From Rhodococcoides fascians NBRC 12155 = LMG 3623 (GTDB lineage Bacteria; Actinomycetota; Actinomycetes; Mycobacteriales; Mycobacteriaceae), in NCBI RefSeq assembly GCF_001894785.1, contig NZ_BCWW01000005.1:1-64000 (forward strand): a DNA stretch of 64,000 nt. The letters run 5' to 3'. The notes under the pieces were generated by a model. The model was not told the DNA's origin. It searched no databases and saw nothing but the letters and a program-made list of their open reading frames with translations. Each line of letters starts with the position of its first letter. The stretch's first letter is position 1. Positions 56,634 to 64,000 of this stretch are shown here, one piece after another. The position numbers and the translations under genes are program-made.

Positions 56634-57205
56634 TGGCATCCACTCCCCAGCCCCCGCCGTTCGGTGCGACTCCATGGGGCAAGGAATGGTTGCGTCGAGT
56701 CGAGCCGATCACCGCTACCCGACCCAATCCCATGCTTCCTCGAGCGCGGAGCCTGGCTCGTAGCGAGTCGGCCATCGTGGATACCAACACGATCGGTTCT
56801 ATTCGCTGCGTGGTCTCAGCAGGAAAGAAAATGGAGACCGCGACATTTACGGTGCCGCGCTATTCGGCGGCTCACAAAAGGGCGGCTCTGCGCATCGTCG
56901 CCAGTCATCCGACTCACGGCAGAGGGAGCGGGGATCTGCCCGACGCGCTTCACGCGGAGCTGGTATCGGGGGGTCTGGCACCGGTTCCCATGGACGTCGA
57001 CACGGCATGCACCTGTTCCAGCAGAACTGATCCTTGCGTTCACGTCACCGCAGCAACGTACGCGATCAGCCTGATCGTGGACCAGTCACCCACGACGGCG
57101 TTGGCTATACGTGGCCTGGACCTCGCCGAAGCCGCTGCGTCGACGGACTTTCCAGCTCGATGGATGCACATCGAGAGCGTCGACGCAGCGGCGTTCTACG
57201 GCTGA
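56633..57205 (+). CDS. SWIM zinc-finger protein, SNF2 partner
   Basis: 190 aa. The SWIM finger is CTCSSRTDPCVH (C-x-C-x6-C-x-H, about 124-135), followed by AATYAISLIVDQSPTTALAIRGL. Bacterial SWIM proteins are usually encoded beside SNF2 ATPases and act as DNA or protein-recognition adapters. ATG 56633 overlaps the SNF2 stop (TGATG); GTG 56630 (GTGA) is the alternative. The N-terminus is Pro-rich with a KKMETATFTVPRYSAAHKRAALRIVASHP block. Converges on the SRPBCC gene 16 bases away. Confidence 0.85.
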   Translation: MASTPQPPPFGATPWGKEWLRRVEPITATRPNPMLPRARSLARSESAIVDTNTIGSIRCVVSAGKKMETATFTVPRYSAAHKRAALRIVASHPTHGRGSGDLPDALHAELVSGGLAPVPMDVDTACTCSSRTDPCVHVTAATYAISLIVDQSPTTALAIRGLDLAEAAASTDFPARWMHIESVDAAAFYG

Positions 57206-57221
57206 ACGTATGCCCGAAAGA

Positions 57222-57686
57222 TCAGGACGTTGCCTCGACAGCGAGGCGTGCAAGTGTGTCGTTCAGCTGATCCTCGGTGACCAGGGGAAACCCGATCTGC
57301 TGGAGAAGCTTCTTGTCCGTGACCTTCGACCAGTCGTAGGTGTGCCGCACCAATGTCTCGTTGGGTCCCTGAGACTCCAGTTCCCACAACCATTCCCATC
57401 CGGGAGGCTCGTTGCCGGCCGGCGCGGTCTTCCATGCCAGTAGCTTGTCTTTGGCGTACCCGGTGACGACATTGTCGGTCTGGTATTCCCCACCCATGTG
57501 ATCGCCCTGCATGTTCATCGTGAACTTCTCGCCGACCTTCTGAATTCGGTCTGCGTGGTCAACGCCGCGTACGAATCCCGAGCCGTCGAGTGCCTGATGC
57601 CGCTCGGGGTTGGACAGGACGTCGAAAATTGCGTCCACGGGCGCTTCGATGGTGCGTTCCACTGTCAGCTTTGCGTTCTCTGTCAT
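57222..57686 (-). CDS. SRPBCC family protein (polyketide cyclase/AHSA1-like)
   Basis: 154 aa. Start KLTVERTIEAPVDAIFDVLSNPERHQALDGSGFVRG (6-41) is the usual AHSA1/SRPBCC opening; DKLLAWKTAP and ETLVRHTYDWSKVTD follow. A lipid or hydrophobic ligand-binding role is likely but unspecified. ATG 57686 is chosen by homology; the frame continues to 57719 without support. It is the convergent neighbour of the SWIM gene, and the divergent APH-like gene lies 132 bases away. Confidence 0.83.
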   Translation of the reverse strand: MTENAKLTVERTIEAPVDAIFDVLSNPERHQALDGSGFVRGVDHADRIQKVGEKFTMNMQGDHMGGEYQTDNVVTGYAKDKLLAWKTAPAGNEPPGWEWLWELESQGPNETLVRHTYDWSKVTDKKLLQQIGFPLVTEDQLNDTLARLAVEATS

Positions 57687-57817
57687 ATCTGCACGATGCC
57701 CAATACGCCGGATCCTCAATCATGGATACAGCCGAAAACAGGTGGACCGCGAAGGCTGCCTGGTGAGATGCTCGGCCGACACCGGGATTGCGGCACCCAG
57801 CGCAGCGGGACGGAGGC

Positions 57818-58765
57818 ATGACGAGAATGTCCACCGATCTTGCTCCTTCCACCGCCACCTGGGTTCTCGAACACCTCGAACCCGGCGAACGTGTGACGGC
57901 CGTGGACTCGATGACCGGAGGCATCACGGCCGAGGTGCGTCGGCTCACTGTGGCAGATGATCAGCACGCCGTTCGCGTGCTCGTGTTGAAGAGCTACACG
58001 GCACCGTCAGCGCAGGAGCACGCTGAGGAATGGCTCAGACGCGAGGCTGAGGCTCTGACGTTGCTCGAGTCCGACAGCATCATCCCCACGCCTCTGTTGG
58101 CTGCAGCCGACGTTGCCGCGACGCAGTGCGCGCATCCATCGCTTCTCATGACCTACCTGCCCGGGCAACCGCTGTACGACGACGGCATCCAGACCCGTAT
58201 CCGATGCTTGGCGCAGCTTCTTGTGGCAATTCACTTGACTCCCGTGAAAGCCGGGCTTCGCAGATACTCGACAGGGTCTACTGCAGAGAGCGCCGTCGTT
58301 CCACCGACCGCCGACACCGATATTTGGTCGGCCGCGACCAGAGTCATCGGCCGCCCACCGTCGCGCTCCCAGGTCCGGTTGCTGCACAGGGACTTTCAGC
58401 CCGGCAACGTTCTGTTCGACACAGGACCTACCGGGCCAGCCGTCTCCGGTGTGCTCGACTGGGCCGGAATTTGTAGCGGACCTGCGGATCTCGACGTCGC
58501 GCATTGCTGCACGAATCTCGCACTTCTGCACGGGCCGTTGTGGGGTTTGCGATTCGCTGCTGAATACACCGAGGCCGGAGGCGTCCTCGCCGCCGAATAA
58601 TCCGACCGTCGATATTGGCGAGTGCGAAGTGCACTTGCGTGCTCCGAAGAGCTGCATCAGTGGGTAGTGCCGTGGCGCGCAGCAGGCCGGACAGACCTCT
58701 CTGGACCAGTCATCGAGGATCGGTTGAACACTTACCTGGCGCTGACGATGAACGTAGATATGTGA
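57818..58765 (+). pseudogene. Aminoglycoside-phosphotransferase-like gene with an in-frame TAA
   Basis: The APH fold is clear: LVLKSY, LHRDFQPGNVLFD (catalytic Asp), GVLDWAGICSG (metal Asp) and a C-terminal ECAHC...LRFAAEYTEAGG segment. TAA at 58598-58600 stops the frame, but the same frame continues without shift as RVRSALACSEELHQWVVPW...LNTYLALTMNV to TGA 58763, a normal APH C-terminal helix. So the full gene would be ~315 aa, and a single codon change (TAA) truncates it after ~260 residues. Start ATG 57818 or 57827 (GGAGG at 57812-57816). The truncated protein might still be active. Confidence 0.8.
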
Positions 58766-58799
58766 AGCCGTTCAACCCGGGGTCCAGTCAGCAGCAGAG

Positions 58800-60788
58800 T
58801 CATTCATCAGATGTGTGAGTGGTCGCTTCCGGTGCAGAAGGCGTCCACGGCTTCAGCGGCTGCACGACATCCCGGTAGAACGCGTCGAGACCGTCGGTCA
58901 CGCTACCGATGAAGCTGGCCGCCGACCCTGAGCGCTTGCTGCCCATCTTCGTCGGGGACGTCAGCGTGAAATACTGCAGCTCGCTGGTCCGGCCTGATGT
59001 GAGTGATTTCGTGTCTGCTCGTACAGTTGCCAGGTTCTCGCACGATACTTCGCTCGCGTCTGCGAACACGGCTTCGACCAGGATGTCTGCGGGAGCGTTC
59101 TTCAGTTGTCTCAGTAGCCATGATGCTCGTCTGAGCGCGGTCCCGTCGGTCGGCGCGTCGATAGCGGTACTGCACTGAATCTTGTTGGTACGCATATCGG
59201 CTTCGACGGTGACGTCTCCGGCAGCGTCGGGGATGCGCAGAGTGGCAGTAAGGCATCCGGAGGCCACGAGCTGGTCGACGATGTACTCGTTGCGTGCCTG
59301 AGGATCTCCGTTGAACTTCCTCGGAAGGTGATGCTTGACGGTGACGCCGAGATCGGCCGTCATCCTCAACGCCAGGTGCCTCGACAGCGACGCCCACGTG
59401 TTCGCAACCGACAGAGCTTTGACATCACTGGAGCGAAGGGTTCCCGCGGTGACGGAATCCCGGACCGCTACCCAGTGGCGACCCATGTCGACGAACTCCG
59501 TCGCACCGGATTTCGGGTGCGTCAGGTAGCGCACGAGCTCACTGAGGATCCACACCTGTAACGAGTCGGTGAGGTCCCCGTGCGACAGCAACATTCGGGC
59601 CTCGTGAATTACCTCGGACCACGAGATGTGTCGCAGTGAAACCTTGTTGAGCTTGGTCTTGTTGACCTGTACCGGAAGCTCGCCTGCAGAGGCCGGGATG
59701 TCGTTGGACAGGCTCAGAACCGTTTCGTATCTGTGCCGTTTGGCGACATCGAGGTAGTTCTCGAGCTGCTCCTTCTGCAGCTTGCCTGTCCCTGTCTTCA
59801 CTTCGAGCAATGCCGTCCATACCTGCCCCGCACGCAACACCCGGAAAACCCCGTCCGGAATGACCTTGCCTTCGCCTTTGACGAATTGCACCTCGAGGTA
59901 ACCCTCGAATGGACCTGACGGTGCGCCAGCGTGCGCGCAGATCGCTCGGGCGAAGGGACGAACCGCTTGCATCGTTGCGATCAGCGCCGACGTGGCCCTC
60001 TTCTCCTGCTCTTCACCGGACCCGACGCCGGAAATGGAGAACAGCCGAGCCGTCTGCCAGCCCTCTCCCCCAGCAAGCGTGAATTGCGGCGGACTGGCCT
60101 TCTTCACGGACGGCTTCTTCGTTCGCACGCCGCGCTTGGTGGGTTCGACGTCGACAAGCGACACATCGACGAGCTCACCGTTCTGGTCCGTAGCCTGTAC
60201 GTGCGAATCCGCGACCTCGACGACGACCACATCGTCGGCACCGCCTTCCGGTTCGCCGTCGTCGACGTCCACGCCGAAATCCGTTGCGAGCCCTGCAAGC
60301 CCGGATTCCCAACCCTGCCCGACCGCGCGCAGTTTCCAGACACCGGCCCTTCGATACACCTCCCCGAACACCAGCGCACGTTCGGCGGTGGCGTCGGCAG
60401 TGAGGAACTCCCCCAGCACCGATCCGGTTTGATCCCGTACTTGGAGCGACAACTTTCCGAAGTCGCCCAACGGAGCATTGTCCGAGCTACCCGCTATGAC
60501 TACTTTCTCGATATCTGCTGGGAGAGAGTCGAGATGGATCGACAGCCGTTCCTGTTTGCCTTCATCGGTGCTACTGCTGCCGAGATAACGCACTGATGCG
60601 TCGGCAGACTCCGATTGGTTGTAGAACACGAAGTCCGAGTCCGAGCGAACGTGTCCGGTCGATGTCACCAACAGCGCGGATGCATCGAGGTCTCGCTCCG
60701 GGTCGACCCACGACACGATGACATCCAGCTGTGTCGGCTCGTCCGGTAAGGAAATATTCTGGCCCTTGACGAGAATGGGTGAACTCAC
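58800..60788 (-). CDS. TerD-domain protein with a PD-(D/E)xK nuclease-like region
   Basis: 662 aa. TerD domain about 1-175: ILVKGQNISLP, DLDASALLV, SDSDFVFYNQSESADASVRY (calcium-binding acidic/Asn positions), RRAGVWKLRAVGQGW. After a charged linker, residues ~255-365 carry IPDGVFRVL (Asp312) and LLEVKTGTGK (Glu329, Lys331) with a downstream Gln (QLENYL), the D...ExK pattern of PD-(D/E)xK nucleases. The last ~290 residues are helical with no recognised domain. TerD proteins belong to tellurite/phage-stress systems; a nuclease fusion points to a stress- or phage-triggered DNA-cutting role (inference). GTG 60788 is preceded by AGGAG. No other ter gene is in the window. Confidence 0.75.
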   Translation of the reverse strand: MSSPILVKGQNISLPDEPTQLDVIVSWVDPERDLDASALLVTSTGHVRSDSDFVFYNQSESADASVRYLGSSSTDEGKQERLSIHLDSLPADIEKVVIAGSSDNAPLGDFGKLSLQVRDQTGSVLGEFLTADATAERALVFGEVYRRAGVWKLRAVGQGWESGLAGLATDFGVDVDDGEPEGGADDVVVVEVADSHVQATDQNGELVDVSLVDVEPTKRGVRTKKPSVKKASPPQFTLAGGEGWQTARLFSISGVGSGEEQEKRATSALIATMQAVRPFARAICAHAGAPSGPFEGYLEVQFVKGEGKVIPDGVFRVLRAGQVWTALLEVKTGTGKLQKEQLENYLDVAKRHRYETVLSLSNDIPASAGELPVQVNKTKLNKVSLRHISWSEVIHEARMLLSHGDLTDSLQVWILSELVRYLTHPKSGATEFVDMGRHWVAVRDSVTAGTLRSSDVKALSVANTWASLSRHLALRMTADLGVTVKHHLPRKFNGDPQARNEYIVDQLVASGCLTATLRIPDAAGDVTVEADMRTNKIQCSTAIDAPTDGTALRRASWLLRQLKNAPADILVEAVFADASEVSCENLATVRADTKSLTSGRTSELQYFTLTSPTKMGSKRSGSAASFIGSVTDGLDAFYRDVVQPLKPWTPSAPEATTHTSDE

Positions 60789-61004
60789 GCTGACACGCTC
60801 CTGTCGGCAAACGGACTTGCGTTGCTCACCCTATTCACAACGCACCGGTGTCAGTCGCCCTCGCTCGACATTCATTCGTTCGATCTACGGCTAGGCCGAT
60901 TCGGTCCGAGATCAACGATCTGTGCACCCTGCTGTGCGCTAGCTGCCTGTCCCCCACATCGACTCAAATTTTCCGACCGCACGGTCTCCACTATCGTTCG
61001 CACC

Positions 61005-61931
61005 ATGTCTCTGGCTTCGAACAGACTTCGTACACTTCTACTCGTCGGTGCGGTGGTTACGCTTGCGCCTCTCACGGCTGCACCTGCTCACGCCGGAACA
61101 CCTGAGCCGAGCCCGCCGCCCATGACATGTGCAGGCTGGTCGGTCGAGACCGTGACGAGCGGACTCGACGAACCCGAGAATCTCGAGCCCGACGGAGCTG
61201 GCGGGTTCTTCGTATCCGGAGCCTCCAGCATCGTGAACGTGGATGCAGACGGTCACGTCGACCCGGTACTCGACAACCTCGCGGCTCCGCGGGGGATGCA
61301 GTTGCACGACGGCATCCTCTACTTTGTTGCCGGTCCAGGGCTTTCGCAATTCGACACCCGTACCGGCGAGGTCAGCGCGGTGACCGACATGGCGGCTCAC
61401 GGACTTCTCCGACTGCCGAACGGGGACTTTCTCACCACCGACGTGGGCACGGACATCGGCTCGCCTTCCCGAGGTCTGACCCGTTACGACCCGACCGCCG
61501 ACGACGTCGAACAGAACTGGTCGCCCGTTCCTCGATCAGAAGGGTTGGCGCTCAGCCCGGACCACAGCCGGGTGTACACCGACGATCTGTTCACGGGCCA
61601 GGTCATCGAAGTACCCCTCGAAGCACCCGACGACTGGTCTGTGGTGGCTACAGTGCCGGGATTCTTTCCGGGACTCGACGACCTGACCATGTCCGACGCC
61701 GGCACGCTGTACGCCGCCGCACACGTAGAAGGTTCCGTGTACAGCATCGACCCCAGGACAGGGACAACATGCGTTATCGCAGCAGGCATTTCGCCAGGAC
61801 GGACGGGACCGAGTTCGGTACGCATCGGACCGTCAGCCAACGGTTGGTCACTGTATGCAACCGTGTTCGACGGCACACTCCGACGCCTCACTCCCCCGCC
61901 CGGCGTGGATCTTGCACCGGTGAGATCCTGA
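61005..61931 (+). CDS. Secreted SMP-30/gluconolactonase-like beta-propeller protein
   Basis: 308 aa. Signal peptide MSLASNRLRTLLLVGAVVTLAPLTAAPAHA (cleavage after about residue 30, AHA-GTP). The mature part has repeated propeller-like strands (LEPDGAGGFFVSG, MQLHDGILYFVAG, LRLPNGDFLTTDVG, LALSPDHSRVYTDD, DDLTMSDAGTLYAAAHVEGSVYSIDP). Possible lactonase or unknown hydrolase; metal ligands not assigned. TATCGT (60992-60997) lies seven bases before ATG 61005, consistent with a leaderless mRNA. Divergent from the TerD gene. The 60789-60991 gap has no supported gene. Confidence 0.75.
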   Translation: MSLASNRLRTLLLVGAVVTLAPLTAAPAHAGTPEPSPPPMTCAGWSVETVTSGLDEPENLEPDGAGGFFVSGASSIVNVDADGHVDPVLDNLAAPRGMQLHDGILYFVAGPGLSQFDTRTGEVSAVTDMAAHGLLRLPNGDFLTTDVGTDIGSPSRGLTRYDPTADDVEQNWSPVPRSEGLALSPDHSRVYTDDLFTGQVIEVPLEAPDDWSVVATVPGFFPGLDDLTMSDAGTLYAAAHVEGSVYSIDPRTGTTCVIAAGISPGRTGPSSVRIGPSANGWSLYATVFDGTLRRLTPPPGVDLAPVRS

Positions 61932-62010
61932 CCCGGTAGCCCTGCACAACCTGAACGCCGGTGCGATTCTGGACATCGACTCAGCCTGGACAGCCACGTG
62001 TTCGTCTCGG

Positions 62011-62127
62011 CTATCTGTCGTTGCCGAAGAACCACCAGGTGAGAACTATTGCTATGACCGCCGCGATGGCAAACATGACGGCGTTGAGCCAATGCGGGTT
62101 GCCAGTGTCGAGATCTGCCAGTGCCAT
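62011..62127 (-). CDS. Small single-span membrane protein (38 aa)
   Basis: A short minus-strand ORF, MALADLDTGNPHWLNAVM then FAIAAVIAIVLTWWFFGNDR, with a clear hydrophobic helix (about 16-34) ending in WW-FF and a short charged tail. The start ATG 62127 lacks a strong ribosome site (GGATGGGCG lies upstream, suboptimal). It is 164 bases downstream of the amino-acid ABC ATPase gene on the same strand, but a separate transcript is possible. Composition is that of a real membrane peptide rather than a random ORF. The remainder of 61932-62291 shows nothing else. Confidence 0.4.
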   Translation of the reverse strand: MALADLDTGNPHWLNAVMFAIAAVIAIVLTWWFFGNDR

Positions 62128-62291
62128 GAGTATTCGCCCATCCGTCCGCCCTTGTGGACAAAACCGACTCCCACGGTCGAGCCTATACACACTGGAACGG
62201 ATGAGTCCTCATCGCTCGACATCTATTCGTTCGACCCAACCCCCTCTCAGAAGAACGTGCGCTCCTGAGTTGGGACCATCAGTCGGTCGAA

Positions 62292-63080
62292 TCAGAGTAT
62301 GCGACTCAGAAATTGTTGTGTACGAGCATTTTTGGGTTTGTCGAAGAACTCACCAGGAGGTGCCTCTTCGACGATCTTTCCGTCGCTCATGAAGACGACC
62401 CTGTCTGCGGCCGCTTTCGCGAAGCCCATTTCGTGGCTGACCACCACCATCGTCATTCCCTCGTCGCGCAGTCGGAGCATGACGTCGAGAACCTCGTTGA
62501 CCATCTCGGGATCGAGTGCCGACGTGGGCTCGTCGAACAGCATCACTTCGGGCTTCATCGCCAGTGCACGGGCGATCGCAACGCGCTGTTGCTGGCCACC
62601 GGACAGTTGTGACGGGTAGTTCTCCCCTTTGTCCGCCAGGCCGACGAGATCGAGTAACTCCTGAGCTTGCCTGCGCGCCTTGTCCTTCTGAGTGCCCAGG
62701 ACATGGCGTGGACCCGATGCAACGTTGTCGATCGCGGTCATCATGGGGAACAGATTGAAGCTTTGAAACACCATTCCGGTGTGATGCCGCTGCTTTGCGA
62801 TCTGCGCCTCCGACAGCGGCATTCGCTTGGCCCCCTCCGAGAAGCCCATCATCTCGCCACAGACTCGGACGGTCCCGGATTCGATCGTCTCGAGACAGTT
62901 GAGCGTGCGCAGCAAGGTGCTCTTTCCACTTCCTGACGGCCCGAGAAGCAGAACCACTTCCCCTTTGTCCACCGTGAAATCGATGTCGTCGAGGACGACG
63001 AGATCGTTGTAGGCCTTTGTCATATTCCTGACCTCGACCATCGTCATCGCGTTCGTGGTCGCAGACGTCGCACTCGTCAT
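62292..63080 (-). CDS. Polar amino acid ABC transporter ATP-binding protein (GlnQ-like)
   Basis: 262 aa. Walker [10 protein letters not shown] (47-55), Q-loop in [11 protein letters not shown], signature LSGGQQQR, Walker [13 protein letters not shown] and the [10 protein letters not shown] switch. The family is HAAT/PAAT (GlnQ-like), importing polar amino acids. ATG 63080 overlaps the permease stop by ATGA; the first 12 residues are a Thr/Ser/Ala-rich lead, so a later Met (13 or 15) may be used. The next gene upstream is its permease and a binding protein precedes it. Confidence 0.93.
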   Translation of the reverse strand: MTSATSATTNAMTMVEVRNMTKAYNDLVVLDDIDFTVDKGEVVLLLGPSGSGKSTLLRTLNCLETIESGTVRVCGEMMGFSEGAKRMPLSEAQIAKQRHHTGMVFQSFNLFPMMTAIDNVASGPRHVLGTQKDKARRQAQELLDLVGLADKGENYPSQLSGGQQQRVAIARALAMKPEVMLFDEPTSALDPEMVNEVLDVMLRLRDEGMTMVVVSHEMGFAKAAADRVVFMSDGKIVEEAPPGEFFDKPKNARTQQFLSRIL

Positions 63081-63817
63081 CGGTTCACAGCCTCGGCTTT
63101 CATTCCGCTGTCGTCGAGTTTCGGACTCGACGGTCCGCCCTTACGGCGGTAATTGCGGTCGTATCCACGCCCTACTCGTACTTCGATCATCTTCTGAATC
63201 AACCCCCACAGAGTCGTCAGCACCAAGAAGTACAACGCCGCCGCGCAGAGCCCCTCCAGCACACGGAAATTCACCTGCACCAAGAACTGGGTCCGTCGCA
63301 GCAATTCCTGTACGGAGATGACCGACACCAGAGTTGTGGTCTTGAGCAATCCGTTGAAGCTGTTGCCGAGTGGAGGAATCATCACCCGCAGAGCCTGCGG
63401 AAGAACCACCACGCGGAAGACCTTCGTGGGCGACATGCCGAGCGCTCGTGCCGCTTCGGTCTGTCCGGTTGGAACCGAGAGCAATCCGGAACGGACTATT
63501 TCTGACAGGTATGCAGCTTCGTTGAGAACCAGACCCACGAGTGCCGCCTCGATCACGCCCAGCTTGATGCCGACCTGAGGCAGCCCGGTGTAGATGATCA
63601 CCAGCTGCACCAGTAGTGGGGTGCCGCGCATCAGCCACACGTAGAACCCGGCGACTATCCGCAGGGGTACGAGCTTGGATGATCGCGCGGAGGCCACCAC
63701 CACTGCGAGAGCGAGTCCGAGGATCATGCTGACTACGGTGAGCCAGATCGTGACCCACGCGCCTTCGAGCAGCTGGGCGCTCGTCAGGATGGAAAAGAAT
63801 GCGTCCCAGGACCACAT
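63077..63817 (-). CDS. Polar amino acid ABC transporter permease
   Basis: 246 aa, with about five transmembrane helices. The EAA loop is in [37 protein letters not shown] and the N-terminus [20 protein letters not shown] is the usual HisM/GlnP opening, followed by [17 protein letters not shown] 63817 has AAAGG upstream. It is cotranscribed with the ATPase (ATGA overlap) and lies 30 bases downstream of the binding-protein gene. A single permease gene suggests a homodimeric channel. Confidence 0.93.
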   Translation of the reverse strand: MWSWDAFFSILTSAQLLEGAWVTIWLTVVSMILGLALAVVVASARSSKLVPLRIVAGFYVWLMRGTPLLVQLVIIYTGLPQVGIKLGVIEAALVGLVLNEAAYLSEIVRSGLLSVPTGQTEAARALGMSPTKVFRVVVLPQALRVMIPPLGNSFNGLLKTTTLVSVISVQELLRRTQFLVQVNFRVLEGLCAAALYFLVLTTLWGLIQKMIEVRVGRGYDRNYRRKGGPSSPKLDDSGMKAEAVNR

Positions 63818-63847
63818 GTGGGTGCCTTTCGACTTGCGTTGGTCGGA

Positions 63848-64000
63848 TCAGCTGTCGAGAGGACCGGTGCTCACGGCAATATCGCCGTCGTATCCGGTGA
63901 CGTCGTACTGCTCGAACAGATCGGGAAGATATCCATCGCTCCTCATCTCCGACAGCACACGCGCCACCTCAGCGGAGGATTTGCTGCCCTTGGCGAATCC
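63848..64000 (-). CDS. Amino acid ABC transporter substrate-binding protein (C-terminal part only)
   Basis: The visible 50 residues (GFAKGSKSSAEVARVLSEMR near the edge, then a C-terminal STGPLDS) form the end of a periplasmic binding protein of family 3: the KGS...VxxVLxEMxxDGxLxxLxxQYxV pattern is typical of the last helices of such proteins. The gene is cut by the right edge of the window; its start and signal peptide are outside. It is the first gene of the operon with the permease and ATPase. Confidence 0.8.
   Translation of the reverse strand, partial: GFAKGSKSSAEVARVLSEMRSDGYLPDLFEQYDVTGYDGDIAVSTGPLDS

Overview
The window is a GC-rich chromosomal segment from a mycolic-acid actinobacterium, most likely a Rhodococcus/Rhodococcoides-type Nocardiaceae member. 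The first ~25 kb keeps, with small changes, the order of the Mycobacterium tuberculosis Rv1844c-Rv1822 neighbourhood from memory of that genome: gnd, guaB1, two CNNM/CBS membrane proteins, malate synthase G, a VWA binding protein, gcvP, a MerR regulator, a bifunctional nuclease, an FtsR-like MerR regulator, garA, gcvH, DUF881, small basic protein, DUF881, pgsA2. No rRNA, tRNA, CRISPR array, integrase or insertion sequence was recognised.

Layout. 1-15 kb (mostly +): helicase tail, 6-phosphogluconate dehydrogenase, DEAD-box helicase with a DMT exporter, GuaB1, a new-looking 58-aa ORF in front of two CNNM proteins, glyoxylate-shunt malate synthase, VWA protein and a metallophosphoesterase. 15-25.6 kb (minus): glycine-cleavage P protein behind a tandem glycine riboswitch, then the conserved regulator/GarA/GcvH/envelope-lipid cluster, a NUDIX hydrolase and IPP isomerase. 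25.6-27.4 kb (+): two short Gly/Asp-rich peptides, one made of three tandem repeats, the latter overlapping by TTGA with a JmjC-type Fe(II)/2-oxoglutarate oxygenase; this is the best candidate for an undescribed peptide-modification system. 27.4-34 kb: SDR, acyl-CoA dehydrogenase, and a divergent carboxylic acid reductase (CAR) with a strong terminator.

34-41.5 kb is a mosaic of small genes: a frameshifted DUF503 gene, a RibD/DHFR-like reductase, a leaderless operon (membrane protein plus winged-helix regulator) whose promoter sits in a 13-bp-arm inverted repeat, VOC and GyrI-like proteins, an MFS and an alanine/glycine symporter. 40-50 kb is signalling: an EAL-DICT protein divergent from a PknB-type kinase with a secreted Asn/Gly repeat tail, an amine oxidase, an SRPBCC-acyl-CoA-synthetase fusion, and a two-component module (LuxR response regulator preceded by a coupled 73-aa ORF, a receiver-only protein, and a GAF histidine kinase) with an 18-bp perfect palindrome in the divergent promoter.

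50-57 kb (+): alpha/beta hydrolase, NmrA protein, MFS and VOC genes with overlapping starts, then Fpg/Nei glycosylase and an SNF2-helicase/SWIM pair. 57-64 kb: SRPBCC protein, an aminoglycoside-phosphotransferase-like gene broken by an in-frame TAA, a 662-aa TerD-domain protein carrying a PD-(D/E)xK nuclease-like region, a secreted beta-propeller-like protein, and a polar amino acid ABC transporter whose binding protein runs off the right edge. Functional threads are one-carbon/glycine metabolism (gcvP, gcvH, GarA, symporter), C2 metabolism (malate synthase), and envelope and phospholipid biology. All assignments come from reading translations and DNA by eye; no database search was run.
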